A stretch of DNA of 64,000 nt from Parvibaculaceae bacterium Mf 1.05b.01 (GTDB taxonomy: Bacteria > Pseudomonadota > Alphaproteobacteria > Parvibaculales > Parvibaculaceae): contig BAOK01000001.1 in assembly GCA_000509225.1 (NCBI GenBank), positions 372,001 through 436,000 on the forward strand, in the 5' to 3' direction. Shown in pieces: positions 37,652 through 46,835 of the stretch. Each line of letters starts with the position of its first letter. The first letter of the stretch is position 1. The notes beneath the pieces are model-generated. The model was not told the DNA's origin and did not search any database. It worked only from the letters and a program-made list of their open reading frames with translations. The position numbers and the translations under genes were made by a program.

Positions 37652-37691
37652 TTGACCCCCATAGTATCCCATGGTATCCCATAGTGTCCCG
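37652..37691 (+). promoter_or_regulatory. MraZ operator: tandem repeats ahead of mraZ, with -35-like TTGACC
   Basis: Three 10-base direct repeats ATAGTATCCC, ATGGTATCCC and ATAGTGTCCC run from 37661 to 37690. Read on the other strand they give TGGG at three places (complement of 37658-37661, 37668-37671, 37678-37681), exactly 10 bases apart, matching the TGGGN-N5 pattern bound by MraZ. TTGACC at 37652-37657 could be a -35. Autorepression of the dcw operon is inferred. Confidence 0.6.
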
Positions 37692-37810
37692 GGATAGAGG
37701 CAGGCCGACCCAGATGCGGCCCATGTTGGGAGGGTCGGACCTCTTTCACGGGACTGAATTCGATCAGGTGATCGCATTCAATTGCGTCGGGTACGGGGGG
37801 CTTGCGGGAC

Positions 37811-38299
37811 ATGTTGTCGTTCCGGGGAACATTCACAAACAAGATCGATGCGAAGGGGCGCATCTCTGTTCCGGCTAAGTTCCGGTCGGTGACGGCTGCC
37901 CAGGAGTTTGCCGGCATTATCTGTTTTCCCTCTCTTCTTGATCCCTGCATTGAAGGTGGTGGCCCCGATCTAGAGGCTGAGATCGACACGATGTTGAGCC
38001 GTCTTGATCCTTTTTCCCGCGAGCGCAATGTGCTTGCGAACATGCTCAAAGCCCAATCTGCGGAACTGATGTTTGATGCTGATGGTCGGGTGAGCCTGCC
38101 TGAGATGCTGACGTCCAAGGCAGGGATCGCTGATCATGTGACGTTTGTCGGGCTTGGCAACAAATTCCAGCTTTGGGAACCCAAGGCTTATGAAGCGTAT
38201 CTTGCGGAAGCGATGGCTGAAGCAAGTGGCCATGGCGGGTTGCTAAAAAGTCCCCATGCGCCGCCCGGATCTCCTTCTGCTACAGGGGGCGGTTCGTGA
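37811..38299 (+). CDS. mraZ: transcriptional regulator MraZ
   Basis: A 162-residue first gene of the dcw cluster. It has two SpoVT/AbrB-like repeats: FRGTFTNKIDAKGRISVPAK near the start and ELMFDADGRVSLPEMLTSKA later, each with the DxxGR motif. MraZ forms a ring that binds repeats ahead of its own gene and represses the operon. The ATG at 37811 is chosen over TTG at 37802. The C-terminus has a Pro/Gly/Ser tail. The stop overlaps rsmH (GTGA). Confidence 0.94.
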   Translation: MLSFRGTFTNKIDAKGRISVPAKFRSVTAAQEFAGIICFPSLLDPCIEGGGPDLEAEIDTMLSRLDPFSRERNVLANMLKAQSAELMFDADGRVSLPEMLTSKAGIADHVTFVGLGNKFQLWEPKAYEAYLAEAMAEASGHGGLLKSPHAPPGSPSATGGGS

Positions 38300-39327
38300 C
38301 ACAGGCACCGGCAATCTCCCCCCATTTTCCGGTGATGCTGGCTGAAGTGCTGGATGTGCTCGCGCCCAAAGATGGCGCTCTTTATGTAGACGGAACGTTT
38401 GGCGCTGGCGGCTATACGCGCGCGCTGCTGACCGCGGCGAATTGCTCTGTTCTTGCTGTTGATCGTGATCCGACGGCGATTGAGCGTGGGCGCGAAATGG
38501 AGAGTGAATTCGAAGGGCGCCTCACGCTCCTTCATGGTTGTTTTGGCGATATGGCGGCGCTCCTGGCGCCTGTGCTTGATGATCGTGCTCTTAATGGTGT
38601 GGATGGTGTGACGCTGGATGTTGGTGTCTCCTCCATGCAGCTTGATCAGGCGGAGCGCGGATTTTCCTTTCAGAGCGAAGGACCCCTTGATATGCGCATG
38701 GCACGGGAAGGGGTTTCCGCCGCTGATATTGTCAATGAGTTTGATGAAGCTGATATTGCGTCGATCATCTGGATCTATGGGGAAGAGAAACGGTCGCGGG
38801 CTGTTGCAAAAGCGATTGTCCAGCGGCGCCTTGAGAAAAAGTTCGAGACGACCGCAGAGCTAGCAGATCTTATTTCAGACGTGATGGGTCCGCGCGCGCG
38901 GGCTGAAAAAGTGCATCCGGCAACGCGCACGTTTCAGGGTCTTCGTATTTTTGTAAATGACGAATTAGGTGAGCTTGCCCGGGGGCTTGTGGCCGCAGAA
39001 GATCTGCTGAATGCCGGTGGCCGATTGGCTGTCGTTGCTTTTCATTCGCTCGAAGACAGGCTGGTAAAGCGGTTCCTCACAGAGCGCACCGGCAAGGGCG
39101 GGCGACCTTCTCGACATCAACCCGAAGCACTCGATGGTCCAGCTCCCTCATTTAAGCAAATTACACGGGGTGCATTGAAAGCGAGCAGGTCAGAGATTGA
39201 GGTTAACCCCCGCTCACGGTCTGCCAGACTGCGTGGAGCAGAGCGCACAGATGCGCCTGCTTTTCCTTTTGATCTGGACGCGCTCGGCATGAAGCGCTTC
39301 GCTGCCTTGCAGGGAGATCTCCTATGA
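38296..39327 (+). CDS. rsmH: 16S rRNA (cytosine(1402)-N4)-methyltransferase RsmH
   Basis: A 343-residue methyltransferase that modifies C1402 in the ribosomal P site. It has HFPVMLAEVLDVLAPKDGAL, the SAM-binding VDGTFGAGGYTRALL, the GVTLDVGVSSMQLDQAERGF segment and VVAFHSLEDRLVKRFL. The start is GTG, overlapping the mraZ stop by four bases. Confidence 0.96.
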   Translation: MTQAPAISPHFPVMLAEVLDVLAPKDGALYVDGTFGAGGYTRALLTAANCSVLAVDRDPTAIERGREMESEFEGRLTLLHGCFGDMAALLAPVLDDRALNGVDGVTLDVGVSSMQLDQAERGFSFQSEGPLDMRMAREGVSAADIVNEFDEADIASIIWIYGEEKRSRAVAKAIVQRRLEKKFETTAELADLISDVMGPRARAEKVHPATRTFQGLRIFVNDELGELARGLVAAEDLLNAGGRLAVVAFHSLEDRLVKRFLTERTGKGGRPSRHQPEALDGPAPSFKQITRGALKASRSEIEVNPRSRSARLRGAERTDAPAFPFDLDALGMKRFAALQGDLL

Positions 39328-39689
39328 TCCGTCTCCTCAACGTTCTCTCTGTGGTGCTAGTGGTGGCCGTTTCTATCGGTCTCTACAATCTGAAGTACAA
39401 AGTGGAAGAGCAGGAGCGGATCAAAGCAGCTCTCGCCCAGGAAATTGTGAATGAGCAAGACGCTGTGCGTATTCTGCGAGCGGAATGGAGCTATCTGACA
39501 CAGCCTGAGCGTCTGCAGTCTTTGGCTGAACGTCATCTGGATCTGGCTCCCCTGACCGCGGCGCAGATTGCAACATTTGAAGACCTTCCCATGCCCCCGC
39601 GTGATGAAGATCTGTTCGGACCCAATGGACGCCGCGCGCTTGGCGGGTATGCCGGTGCTGCTCCGCAAGCTGGCTCCGAGGTGCGTTGA
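39324..39689 (+). CDS. ftsL: cell division protein FtsL
   Basis: A 121-residue bitopic protein: a short N-terminus, one membrane helix (LNVLSVVLVVAVSIGLYNL), then a periplasmic coiled coil (VEEQERIKAALAQEIVNEQD) and the WSYLTQPERLQSLAERHLDL motif typical of FtsL. It links FtsQ/FtsB to FtsW and FtsI. The start overlaps rsmH by four bases. The call relies on position as well as pattern. Confidence 0.9.
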   Translation: MIRLLNVLSVVLVVAVSIGLYNLKYKVEEQERIKAALAQEIVNEQDAVRILRAEWSYLTQPERLQSLAERHLDLAPLTAAQIATFEDLPMPPRDEDLFGPNGRRALGGYAGAAPQAGSEVR

Positions 39690-41416
39690 TGGTGGGACGT
39701 TCGAAGCAAACCCAATCAGAAGCGGCTCCTCGACTTGGGCATGATTTGATCGCGCGCCCGCGATTTGCTGCGCCCCGCAACAAGACAATGCCGGAAATGA
39801 CCCGTCTTGATAGTGGTCGCCGTCGGATCATGTTGACGGTGGTCATGTTCGCGATGGCGTTTGCTGTTGTGACCGGACGATTGGTCGTTCTTGGTATGGC
39901 GCCGGGGAGCGGCGGCGACCGATTGGTCGCTATCGCTGACAATGTCGGTCCAATCCAGCGGCGTGATATTGTTGACCGCAATGGCGAGGTGATGGCGACG
40001 GACATCATCACAGCTTCCTTATACGCAGACGCCCGCAAGGTGATGGACGCCCAGGAGACTGCACGTCTTTTGGCGCAAGCCCTGCCAGACCTGGACCAGG
40101 CCTCGCTTGAAGAAAAGCTGTCTGGTAACAGAGCGTTTGTTTGGCTGAAGCGAGACATGACACCGCGCGAACAAGTGGCAGTTCATAATCTCGGCCAGCC
40201 AGGTCTCGCGTTTCAGCGAGAACAGAAGCGGGTCTATCCTAACGGGAGCGTGGCAGCACACGTGCTGGGCGGTGTTGATATTGACAATCACGGTATCGCC
40301 GGGATTGAGCACTATATTGACCGATCTGATGCCACGACAGGGGAACCGCTCGTTCTGTCATTGGACCTTCGGGTTCAACATGCTCTGCAGACAGAGTTGC
40401 AGATCGCGGTGGATGAGTTCAGTGCAATCGGTGCAACCGGCGTGGTTCTGGATATCCATACGGGCGAAGTGATTGCGATGGCCTCTCTGCCCGACTTTGA
40501 CGCGAACGATCCTGGATCGGCATCTGATCGTGCGCGATTTAATTCCGCGACGCTTGGCGTCTATGAAATGGGATCAACTTTTAAGGCTTTTAGTGTTGCC
40601 GCGGCTCTCAACTCGGGCCGGGTTCAGCTGTCGACCGAATATGATGCCCGCGAACCTATCCGTGTTTCCCGGTTTACGATCAATGACTATCACGCGCAGA
40701 AGCGCTTTCTGACCGTGCCGGAGCTCTTCATGCACTCCTCCAATATTGGTACTGCCAAGATGGTGTTGGAGCTTGGTCGTGAAGAGCATCGCAGCTTCCT
40801 CGGCCAATTGGGATTGTTGACGCGGACGGATATTGAGCTGCCGGAGTCTGGACGTCCGCTACTCCCTGGCACATGGACAGACGTGTCCGCGATGACCATT
40901 TCCTATGGGCACGGGCTGTCGGTGACGCCGCTTCAGGTAGTGGCTGCCAATGCGACATTGGTGAATGGTGGATTTGGTGTGCAGCCTACATTCCTTCGTC
41001 GAGACGGCGCTGTGCCTCGGGCGCGGGTGCTTACGACTGAAACCAGCGATGCCATGCGCGCCTTATACCGCTTGGTTGTTGAACGAGGCACTGGTCGCAG
41101 CGCTGATGTTGTTGGTTATCCTGTGATGGGTAAAACCGGCACCGCGGAAAAAGCTCGCGCAGGCGGGTACGCACGCAATGCGCTTCTCACCTCTTTCCTC
41201 AGTGCCTTTCCGGCCAATGACCCCAAATACGCCATGCTGATCATGTTTGACGAGCCACAGGCGACTGAAAACACCTATGGATATGCAACGGCTGGATGGA
41301 ATGCTGCCCCGGTAACGTCGCGTGTGGTTCAGCGCATTGCGCCTATCCTGGGTTTGCGCCCAGTTCAGTCCTGGAGTTCTCCGGTTCAATCCGCTTCCTT
41401 TGCGACGGCGGAGTAG
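39689..41416 (+). CDS. ftsI: division-specific transpeptidase FtsI (PBP3)
   Basis: A 575-residue class B penicillin-binding protein that crosslinks septal peptidoglycan. An N-terminal membrane helix (about 50-72) precedes the dimerisation domain and the transpeptidase domain with its three motifs: STFK (active serine, in EMGSTFKAF), SSN (in MHSSNIGTAK) and KTG (in VMGKTGTAEK). ATG at 39689 overlaps the ftsL stop by one base; TTG at 39686 is the alternative. Confidence 0.96.
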   Translation: MVGRSKQTQSEAAPRLGHDLIARPRFAAPRNKTMPEMTRLDSGRRRIMLTVVMFAMAFAVVTGRLVVLGMAPGSGGDRLVAIADNVGPIQRRDIVDRNGEVMATDIITASLYADARKVMDAQETARLLAQALPDLDQASLEEKLSGNRAFVWLKRDMTPREQVAVHNLGQPGLAFQREQKRVYPNGSVAAHVLGGVDIDNHGIAGIEHYIDRSDATTGEPLVLSLDLRVQHALQTELQIAVDEFSAIGATGVVLDIHTGEVIAMASLPDFDANDPGSASDRARFNSATLGVYEMGSTFKAFSVAAALNSGRVQLSTEYDAREPIRVSRFTINDYHAQKRFLTVPELFMHSSNIGTAKMVLELGREEHRSFLGQLGLLTRTDIELPESGRPLLPGTWTDVSAMTISYGHGLSVTPLQVVAANATLVNGGFGVQPTFLRRDGAVPRARVLTTETSDAMRALYRLVVERGTGRSADVVGYPVMGKTGTAEKARAGGYARNALLTSFLSAFPANDPKYAMLIMFDEPQATENTYGYATAGWNAAPVTSRVVQRIAPILGLRPVQSWSSPVQSASFATAE

Positions 41417-41420
41417 TGCC

Positions 41421-42893
41421 ATGGAACTTCAAGCGCTTGTTGGCCCAAAGGAAGTGCTTCCCGCTGATGCCGGGGCGATCAATATTGCCGGCCTCACCGC
41501 TGATAGTCGTGAGGTAATGCCGGGCTATCTGTTTGCGGCACTTCCTGGCGTTCAAGCTGATGGCGCGAAATTTATTCCGGCAGCTATTGAAGCGGGGGCT
41601 GTGGCTATCCTTGCTGGGCCCGATCTCGTATCGGACACTCAGGTGCCGGTGATCGCAGATCGCAATCCACGACGACGGCTCTCCGCGTTGGCGGCCCGGT
41701 TTTATGGTGCCCAGCCCGACATAGTTGCGGCGGTAACGGGAACCAATGGAAAGACGTCTGTCGCCACCTTCGTTCGGGAAATCTGGGCATCTCTGGGTTT
41801 GAGATCGGCAAGTCTGGGTACCGTTGGTGTGGTTGGCCCTGAAGGCGTTCGGCCTTTGGCGCACACGACACCAGATCCTGTGCGCCTGCATTCAGAACTT
41901 GCCCACTTGGTGGAAGATCGGGTGACGCATCTGGCTCTTGAGGCGTCCAGCCATGGGCTGGCCCAGTATCGGTTAGATGGTGTTCGGGTGAGCGCAAGCG
42001 CGTTCACAAACCTCACGCGAGACCATCTCGACTATCACGCGAACTTTGATGATTATCTCTACGCCAAGCTGCGCTTGTTCGGCGAGGTTATGGGTCCTGG
42101 CGGGCTTGCTGTGATTAATGTTGATGCGGAATTTGCGCAGGAGTTCGAAGCGATTTCCTGGGCGCGCGGCCACACTATTGTCGCTGTAGGCCGCAAGGGA
42201 CGGGACATCTGCCTTGCTGGATTGCAGCCGGGACCGAGAGGTCAGGTTCTCCAGATTGTTCATGATGGCACCCATTATGAAATCATGCTGCCGCTTGTGG
42301 GGCAGTTCCAAGCCTCCAATGCGCTTGTCGCTGCTGGTCTGGTGATCGGCTGTGGTGGCGATGCCGAGCAGACATTCCGTGCTCTGGAAAATCTCAAAGG
42401 GGCAAAGGGGCGTTTGGAAGAAGTTGCGCACCTTGCCAATGGGGCGACGGTCTTTATCGATTATGCGCATACCCCCGATGCACTGGAGACAGCGCTTGAG
42501 GCCGTGCGTCCGCATGTGAGCGGAAAGCTTGTTGTTGTGTTTGGGTGCGGTGGCGACCGGGACAAAGGCAAGCGCCCTCAAATGGGCAAAATTGCGTCGC
42601 AATCGGCTGATATCACTATCGTGACGGACGACAATCCACGTTCAGAAGATGCATCGAGAATCCGCGGGGAAATCCTTGCTGGTGCTTCCGGGCTGCGGGA
42701 GGTCGGTGACCGGGCTCTTGCGATCTCTGAGGCAGTCGCTCTTCTCGAAGAAGGTGATTGTCTGGTGGTTGCAGGCAAGGGACATGAGACGGGTCAGATT
42801 GTTGGCGACAAGGTTCTGCCATTCTCTGACCATGAGGCAGTTGCAACAGCGATGAGTGCTGTTGGATCAGGTGCCGGGGAAACAAGTATATGA
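41421..42893 (+). CDS. murE: UDP-MurNAc-L-Ala-D-Glu:meso-diaminopimelate ligase MurE
   Basis: A 490-residue Mur ligase that adds the third amino acid of the stem peptide. The ATP loop is VTGTNGKTSVATF. The motif DDNPRSED matches the DNPR signature of meso-diaminopimelate enzymes. HTTPDPVRLHSELA and VFIDYAHTPDALE are also conserved. The ATG at 41421 is preferred over a frame extending back into ftsI; only a few bases separate the two genes. Confidence 0.96.
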   Translation: MELQALVGPKEVLPADAGAINIAGLTADSREVMPGYLFAALPGVQADGAKFIPAAIEAGAVAILAGPDLVSDTQVPVIADRNPRRRLSALAARFYGAQPDIVAAVTGTNGKTSVATFVREIWASLGLRSASLGTVGVVGPEGVRPLAHTTPDPVRLHSELAHLVEDRVTHLALEASSHGLAQYRLDGVRVSASAFTNLTRDHLDYHANFDDYLYAKLRLFGEVMGPGGLAVINVDAEFAQEFEAISWARGHTIVAVGRKGRDICLAGLQPGPRGQVLQIVHDGTHYEIMLPLVGQFQASNALVAAGLVIGCGGDAEQTFRALENLKGAKGRLEEVAHLANGATVFIDYAHTPDALETALEAVRPHVSGKLVVVFGCGGDRDKGKRPQMGKIASQSADITIVTDDNPRSEDASRIRGEILAGASGLREVGDRALAISEAVALLEEGDCLVVAGKGHETGQIVGDKVLPFSDHEAVATAMSAVGSGAGETSI

Positions 42894-44314
42894 GTGAAGC
42901 TCTTTGGACATCGACGGCCGCTGCTCACGCCACCGACGGCAAGGTCAAGAGCGATTGGTCTGCAGTAGGCGTGTCCATCGATACGCGAACCCTTGATCTG
43001 GGTGACCTGTTTGTTGCGCTGATTGGCGATAATTCCGACGGCCATCAACATGTCAAAGACGCTTTGGCAAAGGGAGCGGCCGCGGCCATGGTGTCAGGCC
43101 CTTGCGAAGGTGTGTCGGAGGAAGGACTCCTTGTCGTCGACGACACGTTGAGTGGATTGCAGGCGCTGGGCCGAGCTGCTCGCGCGCGGACAGACGCAAA
43201 AATTGTTGCGGTGACTGGAAGTGTTGGCAAGACCAGCACAAAAGATGCGCTGCGAACGACCCTTGAGGCGCAAGGGCGGACCCATGGGTCTGTTGCCTCC
43301 TACAATAACCATTGGGGCGTGCCGCTGACGCTGGCGCGGATGCCCGCTGATACCGAATGGGGTGTCTTCGAAATTGGGATGAACCATGCCCATGAAATCA
43401 CGCCTTTGAGCCAGATGGTTCAGCCTGATGTGGCAATCGTGACGACGGTGGAACCGGTTCACCTTGCGAACTTCAAAAACGTTGAAGGGATCGCAGACGC
43501 AAAGGCGGAAATCTTTGATGGGTTGAAGCCGGGAGGGACAGCGATCCTGAACGCTGACAACCCGCATTTCGACAGGCTGCGGTCCAGAGCTCAAGCGGCT
43601 GGGGCTGGCCAGGTCATCTCATTTGGGCGATCTGAAACTGCTGATGCCCGGCTGGAGAAGGTGGCCTTGCATCCGTCTTGTTCCTGTATCTCTGCATCCA
43701 TTTGTGGTCAGGCGATTACCTACAAGCTTGGTATCCCCGGCGAACATCACGTCATGAATTCGCTCTCTATTCTTGCTGCCGTGCATGCTTTGGGCGCAGA
43801 CCTGGCACTCGCAGCGATGACATTGGCGACGCTTAATGCGCCGACGGGCCGGGGTGAGCGCCACATTGTTCATGACGGTGACCGCCATTTTGTGGTTGTC
43901 GATGAAAGCTATAACGCCAATCCGGCTTCCATGAGGGCTGCGATTGCGACTCTTGGTGCTGCTGAAGTCAAAGGATCTGGACGGCGCATCGCCGTTCTGG
44001 GCGACATGCTTGAGCTCGGAGAAGATGAAGCGTCTATGCACCGTGGGCTTTCGGGGCCGCTCGCAGATGCCGGTATTGATCAGGTGTTTGCCTGTGGGCC
44101 CTTGATGAAGAATTTGTATGAGGACCTGCCTGCAGCATGCAAGGCGGGATATGCGGAAAGGTCTGAAGCGTTGCTTGAGCAGCTTGCGTCACAGTTGGGG
44201 GACGGTGATGTGGTGATGATCAAGGGCTCGCTCGGATCGCGAATGGGATTGATTGTGGATGGGCTTCTTGCTCTTCACAGCGACGAAGATGTGCAATCTG
44301 GCGCAGGGGAATGA
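42890..44314 (+). CDS. murF: UDP-MurNAc-tripeptide:D-Ala-D-Ala ligase MurF
   Basis: A 474-residue Mur ligase that attaches D-Ala-D-Ala. The ATP loop is AVTGSVGKTSTKDAL; NHWGVPLTLARM, FEIGMNHAHEI and VVDESYNANPASM are characteristic of MurF. ATGA overlap with murE indicates translational coupling. The dipeptide it uses is made by Ddl, encoded further down the operon. Confidence 0.96.
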   Translation: MSEALWTSTAAAHATDGKVKSDWSAVGVSIDTRTLDLGDLFVALIGDNSDGHQHVKDALAKGAAAAMVSGPCEGVSEEGLLVVDDTLSGLQALGRAARARTDAKIVAVTGSVGKTSTKDALRTTLEAQGRTHGSVASYNNHWGVPLTLARMPADTEWGVFEIGMNHAHEITPLSQMVQPDVAIVTTVEPVHLANFKNVEGIADAKAEIFDGLKPGGTAILNADNPHFDRLRSRAQAAGAGQVISFGRSETADARLEKVALHPSCSCISASICGQAITYKLGIPGEHHVMNSLSILAAVHALGADLALAAMTLATLNAPTGRGERHIVHDGDRHFVVVDESYNANPASMRAAIATLGAAEVKGSGRRIAVLGDMLELGEDEASMHRGLSGPLADAGIDQVFACGPLMKNLYEDLPAACKAGYAERSEALLEQLASQLGDGDVVMIKGSLGSRMGLIVDGLLALHSDEDVQSGAGE

Positions 44315-44317
44315 CAG

Positions 44318-45406
44318 ATGCTGTTTGATTTTTTGGTGCAATATGCCGATCAGGTCCCTGGCCTGAATGTGTTTCGTTATATTACGTTCCGAACAGGGGG
44401 GGCGACGGTAACGGCACTGCTTGTTTCGTTTCTGTTTGGGCCAGCGGTCATTCGCGCGCTGCGCGCGCGGCAATCTCAAGGTCAGCCTATTCGTGAGGAC
44501 GGTCCAGAGGGGCATTTGCTCACAAAAAAGGGAACGCCCACTATGGGTGGCTTTCTGATTTTGCTGGGACTCGTTCCCTCCGTTTTGCTCTGGGCGGATC
44601 TCAGCAATCCATATGTTTGGATTGTGTTGCTTGTCACGCTTGGGTTTGGGGCGGTCGGCTTTGCAGATGACTATATTAAAGTATCGAAGGCATCGAGCGA
44701 TGGTGTGCCGGGTCGGCTAAAGCTGGTCTTGGAAACAATCATCGCGGCTATTGCCGTCTATGCGTTGCTCAACGTGGCGCCCCCAGAGCTTGCGACATCT
44801 GTTGCGGTCCCTTTTCTCAAAGATGTTCTTATCCCGCTTGGCGGATTTTTCTTCGTCTTTGGGGTTCTGGTGATCGTTGGTGCGTCGAACGCGGTCAACC
44901 TCACAGATGGGCTTGATGGCTTGGCGATCGTGCCGGTGATGATTGCCGCTGCGAGCTTTGGTTTCATTTCCTATCTCGTCGGGAACGCCGTTTTCTCGGA
45001 CTATCTGCAGATCCATTTTGTGCCGGGCACAGGTGAGCTCGCGGTGTTCTGCGGCGCGCTCTTAGGCGCTGGTCTCGGCTTTCTTTGGTACAATGCACCG
45101 CCGGCCTCTGTCTTTATGGGTGATACGGGATCTCTGGCGCTCGGCGGTGCGCTTGGATCGATCGCTGTTGTTGCGAAACACGAACTGGTCCTTGTCATTA
45201 TCGGGGGGCTGTTCGTTCTTGAAGCCGTCTCCGTCATTGTGCAGGTCGTGAGCTTCAAGCTGACCGGCAAGCGGGTGTTTCGCATGGCGCCGCTTCACCA
45301 TCATTTTGAGAAGAAAGGGTGGGCGGAACCCACCATTGTTATTCGGTTTTGGATCATCTCCGGTGTCCTGGCGATGATCGGCCTTGCCACGCTGAAGCTG
45401 AGGTAG
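44318..45406 (+). CDS. mraY: phospho-MurNAc-pentapeptide translocase MraY
   Basis: A 362-residue membrane enzyme with about ten helices. It transfers phospho-MurNAc-pentapeptide to undecaprenyl phosphate, giving lipid I. Catalytic and family motifs are [47 protein letters not shown] and [13 protein letters not shown]. It starts three bases after the murF stop. Confidence 0.97.
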   Translation: MLFDFLVQYADQVPGLNVFRYITFRTGGATVTALLVSFLFGPAVIRALRARQSQGQPIREDGPEGHLLTKKGTPTMGGFLILLGLVPSVLLWADLSNPYVWIVLLVTLGFGAVGFADDYIKVSKASSDGVPGRLKLVLETIIAAIAVYALLNVAPPELATSVAVPFLKDVLIPLGGFFFVFGVLVIVGASNAVNLTDGLDGLAIVPVMIAAASFGFISYLVGNAVFSDYLQIHFVPGTGELAVFCGALLGAGLGFLWYNAPPASVFMGDTGSLALGGALGSIAVVAKHELVLVIIGGLFVLEAVSVIVQVVSFKLTGKRVFRMAPLHHHFEKKGWAEPTIVIRFWIISGVLAMIGLATLKLR

Positions 45407-45413
45407 CTTAAGA

Positions 45414-46835
45414 GTGATCGCCGCGCGCGCATATAAAGACCGCAAGGTCGGCGTTTATGGACTCGGAGCGTCCGGGTTGGCGGTTGCGCGCGCGCTTGTT
45501 GAAGGTGGTGCAAATGTGACGGTTTGGGACGATGGCGATGCGCAGCGTGCCAAGGCAGAAGCTGCGAATCTCTCTGTCTCTGATCCCTGCGTTGAAGGTC
45601 TTGACGGGTATGCCGCACTTATCCTTGCGCCGGGCATCCCTCTCACGCATCCCGAACCGCATCAGGTTGTGCGGCTTGCTCAGAGTGCTGGCGTACCGGT
45701 ACTCGGAGATGTCGAGCTCTTTCAGCATGAGGTTCGCGCACTGAACCCAGAGGCAAAAATTGTTGCGATTACAGGTACGAATGGAAAATCGACAACAACC
45801 GCATTGATCGGTCACATGGTCACCGCCAATGGGCGGCGTGCGGAAGTTGGGGGCAATATCGGCAAATCTGTCTTTGATCTCGACCCGCCTCGGTCTGATA
45901 CCGTCTATTTGATTGAGGTTTCCTCATATCAAATCGACCTGGCGCCGACGTTGCGGCCAGATATTGGCGTGCTTCTCAATATCACCCCTGACCATATTGA
46001 TCGTCATGGAACACTTGAACATTATGCATCGGTCAAGGCGCGGCTGTTCCAGTTCCAGGAGGCAAATGATGTCGCCATTGTTGGGATCGACGATGATCTG
46101 AGTTCCGAGATTTGTTCTGCGGTCTGCGGTAAGGGCACAGCGACGCTGGTGCCTGTTTCGACAGCTAAATCTCTCAGCCGAGGCGTTTGTGTTCTTGATG
46201 GTGTTCTCTATGACAGCGGATCAGGGAAGACAGACCGCGTGGGCGACTTGAAAGAATTAAAGACGCTTGCGGGACAACACAATTGGCAGAATGCCGCCGC
46301 TGCCTATGCAGTTGGGCGGTCTTTGGGTTTTCCGGCTGACCGTATTCTGCATTCTTTCCGGTCTTTTCCTGGTCTTGCTCACCGGATGGAAATTGTCGCT
46401 GAGACCGAGGGTGTCTTGTTCGTCAATGACAGCAAGGCGACCAATGCGGAAGCTGCTGGTAAGGCGCTCAGCGCCTATGACAATATTCACTGGATTGCCG
46501 GGGGCGTTCCCAAAGAGGGTGGGATCGACACCCTTTCCCCGTTCTTTCCAGCTGTCGAAAAGGCCTATTTGATTGGCGAGGCTGCTGATGCTTTTGGCGC
46601 TTCTTTGGAGGGCCAGGTGCCGTATGTCGCTGCAGGTGCGCTTGACGCAGCTGTTGCTGCTGCCGTCCGCGACGCCATGAGCGCATCGCGTGCTGGTCGT
46701 CGCGGTGTTGTTCTTTTGTCTCCGGCCTGTGCATCATTTGACCAGTTCAAAAATTTCGAAGTACGCGGTGATGCCTTTCGCGAGATGGTGCACGCAGCCC
46801 TCAAAGCTATTGGAAATGGGGGGGAAGCAGCATGA
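45414..46835 (+). CDS. murD: UDP-MurNAc-L-Ala:D-Glu ligase MurD
   Basis: A 473-residue Mur ligase that adds D-glutamate. The N-terminal Rossmann motif is VGVYGLGASGLAVARALVEG, the ATP loop is AITGTNGKSTTTALI, and LIEVSSYQID, NDSKATNAEA and LSPACASFDQFKNFEVRGD are typical. The start is GTG, seven bases after mraY, with a weak ribosome site; its place in the protein family register supports it. Confidence 0.95.
   Translation: MIAARAYKDRKVGVYGLGASGLAVARALVEGGANVTVWDDGDAQRAKAEAANLSVSDPCVEGLDGYAALILAPGIPLTHPEPHQVVRLAQSAGVPVLGDVELFQHEVRALNPEAKIVAITGTNGKSTTTALIGHMVTANGRRAEVGGNIGKSVFDLDPPRSDTVYLIEVSSYQIDLAPTLRPDIGVLLNITPDHIDRHGTLEHYASVKARLFQFQEANDVAIVGIDDDLSSEICSAVCGKGTATLVPVSTAKSLSRGVCVLDGVLYDSGSGKTDRVGDLKELKTLAGQHNWQNAAAAYAVGRSLGFPADRILHSFRSFPGLAHRMEIVAETEGVLFVNDSKATNAEAAGKALSAYDNIHWIAGGVPKEGGIDTLSPFFPAVEKAYLIGEAADAFGASLEGQVPYVAAGALDAAVAAAVRDAMSASRAGRRGVVLLSPACASFDQFKNFEVRGDAFREMVHAALKAIGNGGEAA

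Larger units (their letters stand above)
37478..37810 (+). promoter_or_regulatory. control region ahead of the dcw operon
   Basis: A stretch of 333 bases without a gene. It holds a possible SOS box and promoter (37558-37595) and three tandem 10-base repeats with a -35-like element (37652-37691), listed separately. No clear terminator for rnpB was identified. Confidence 0.5.

Noticed and set aside
37661-37690. Tandem repeats as a CRISPR array or minisatellite
   Set aside because: Only three 10-base units with no spacers or cas genes; the pattern fits an MraZ operator better.
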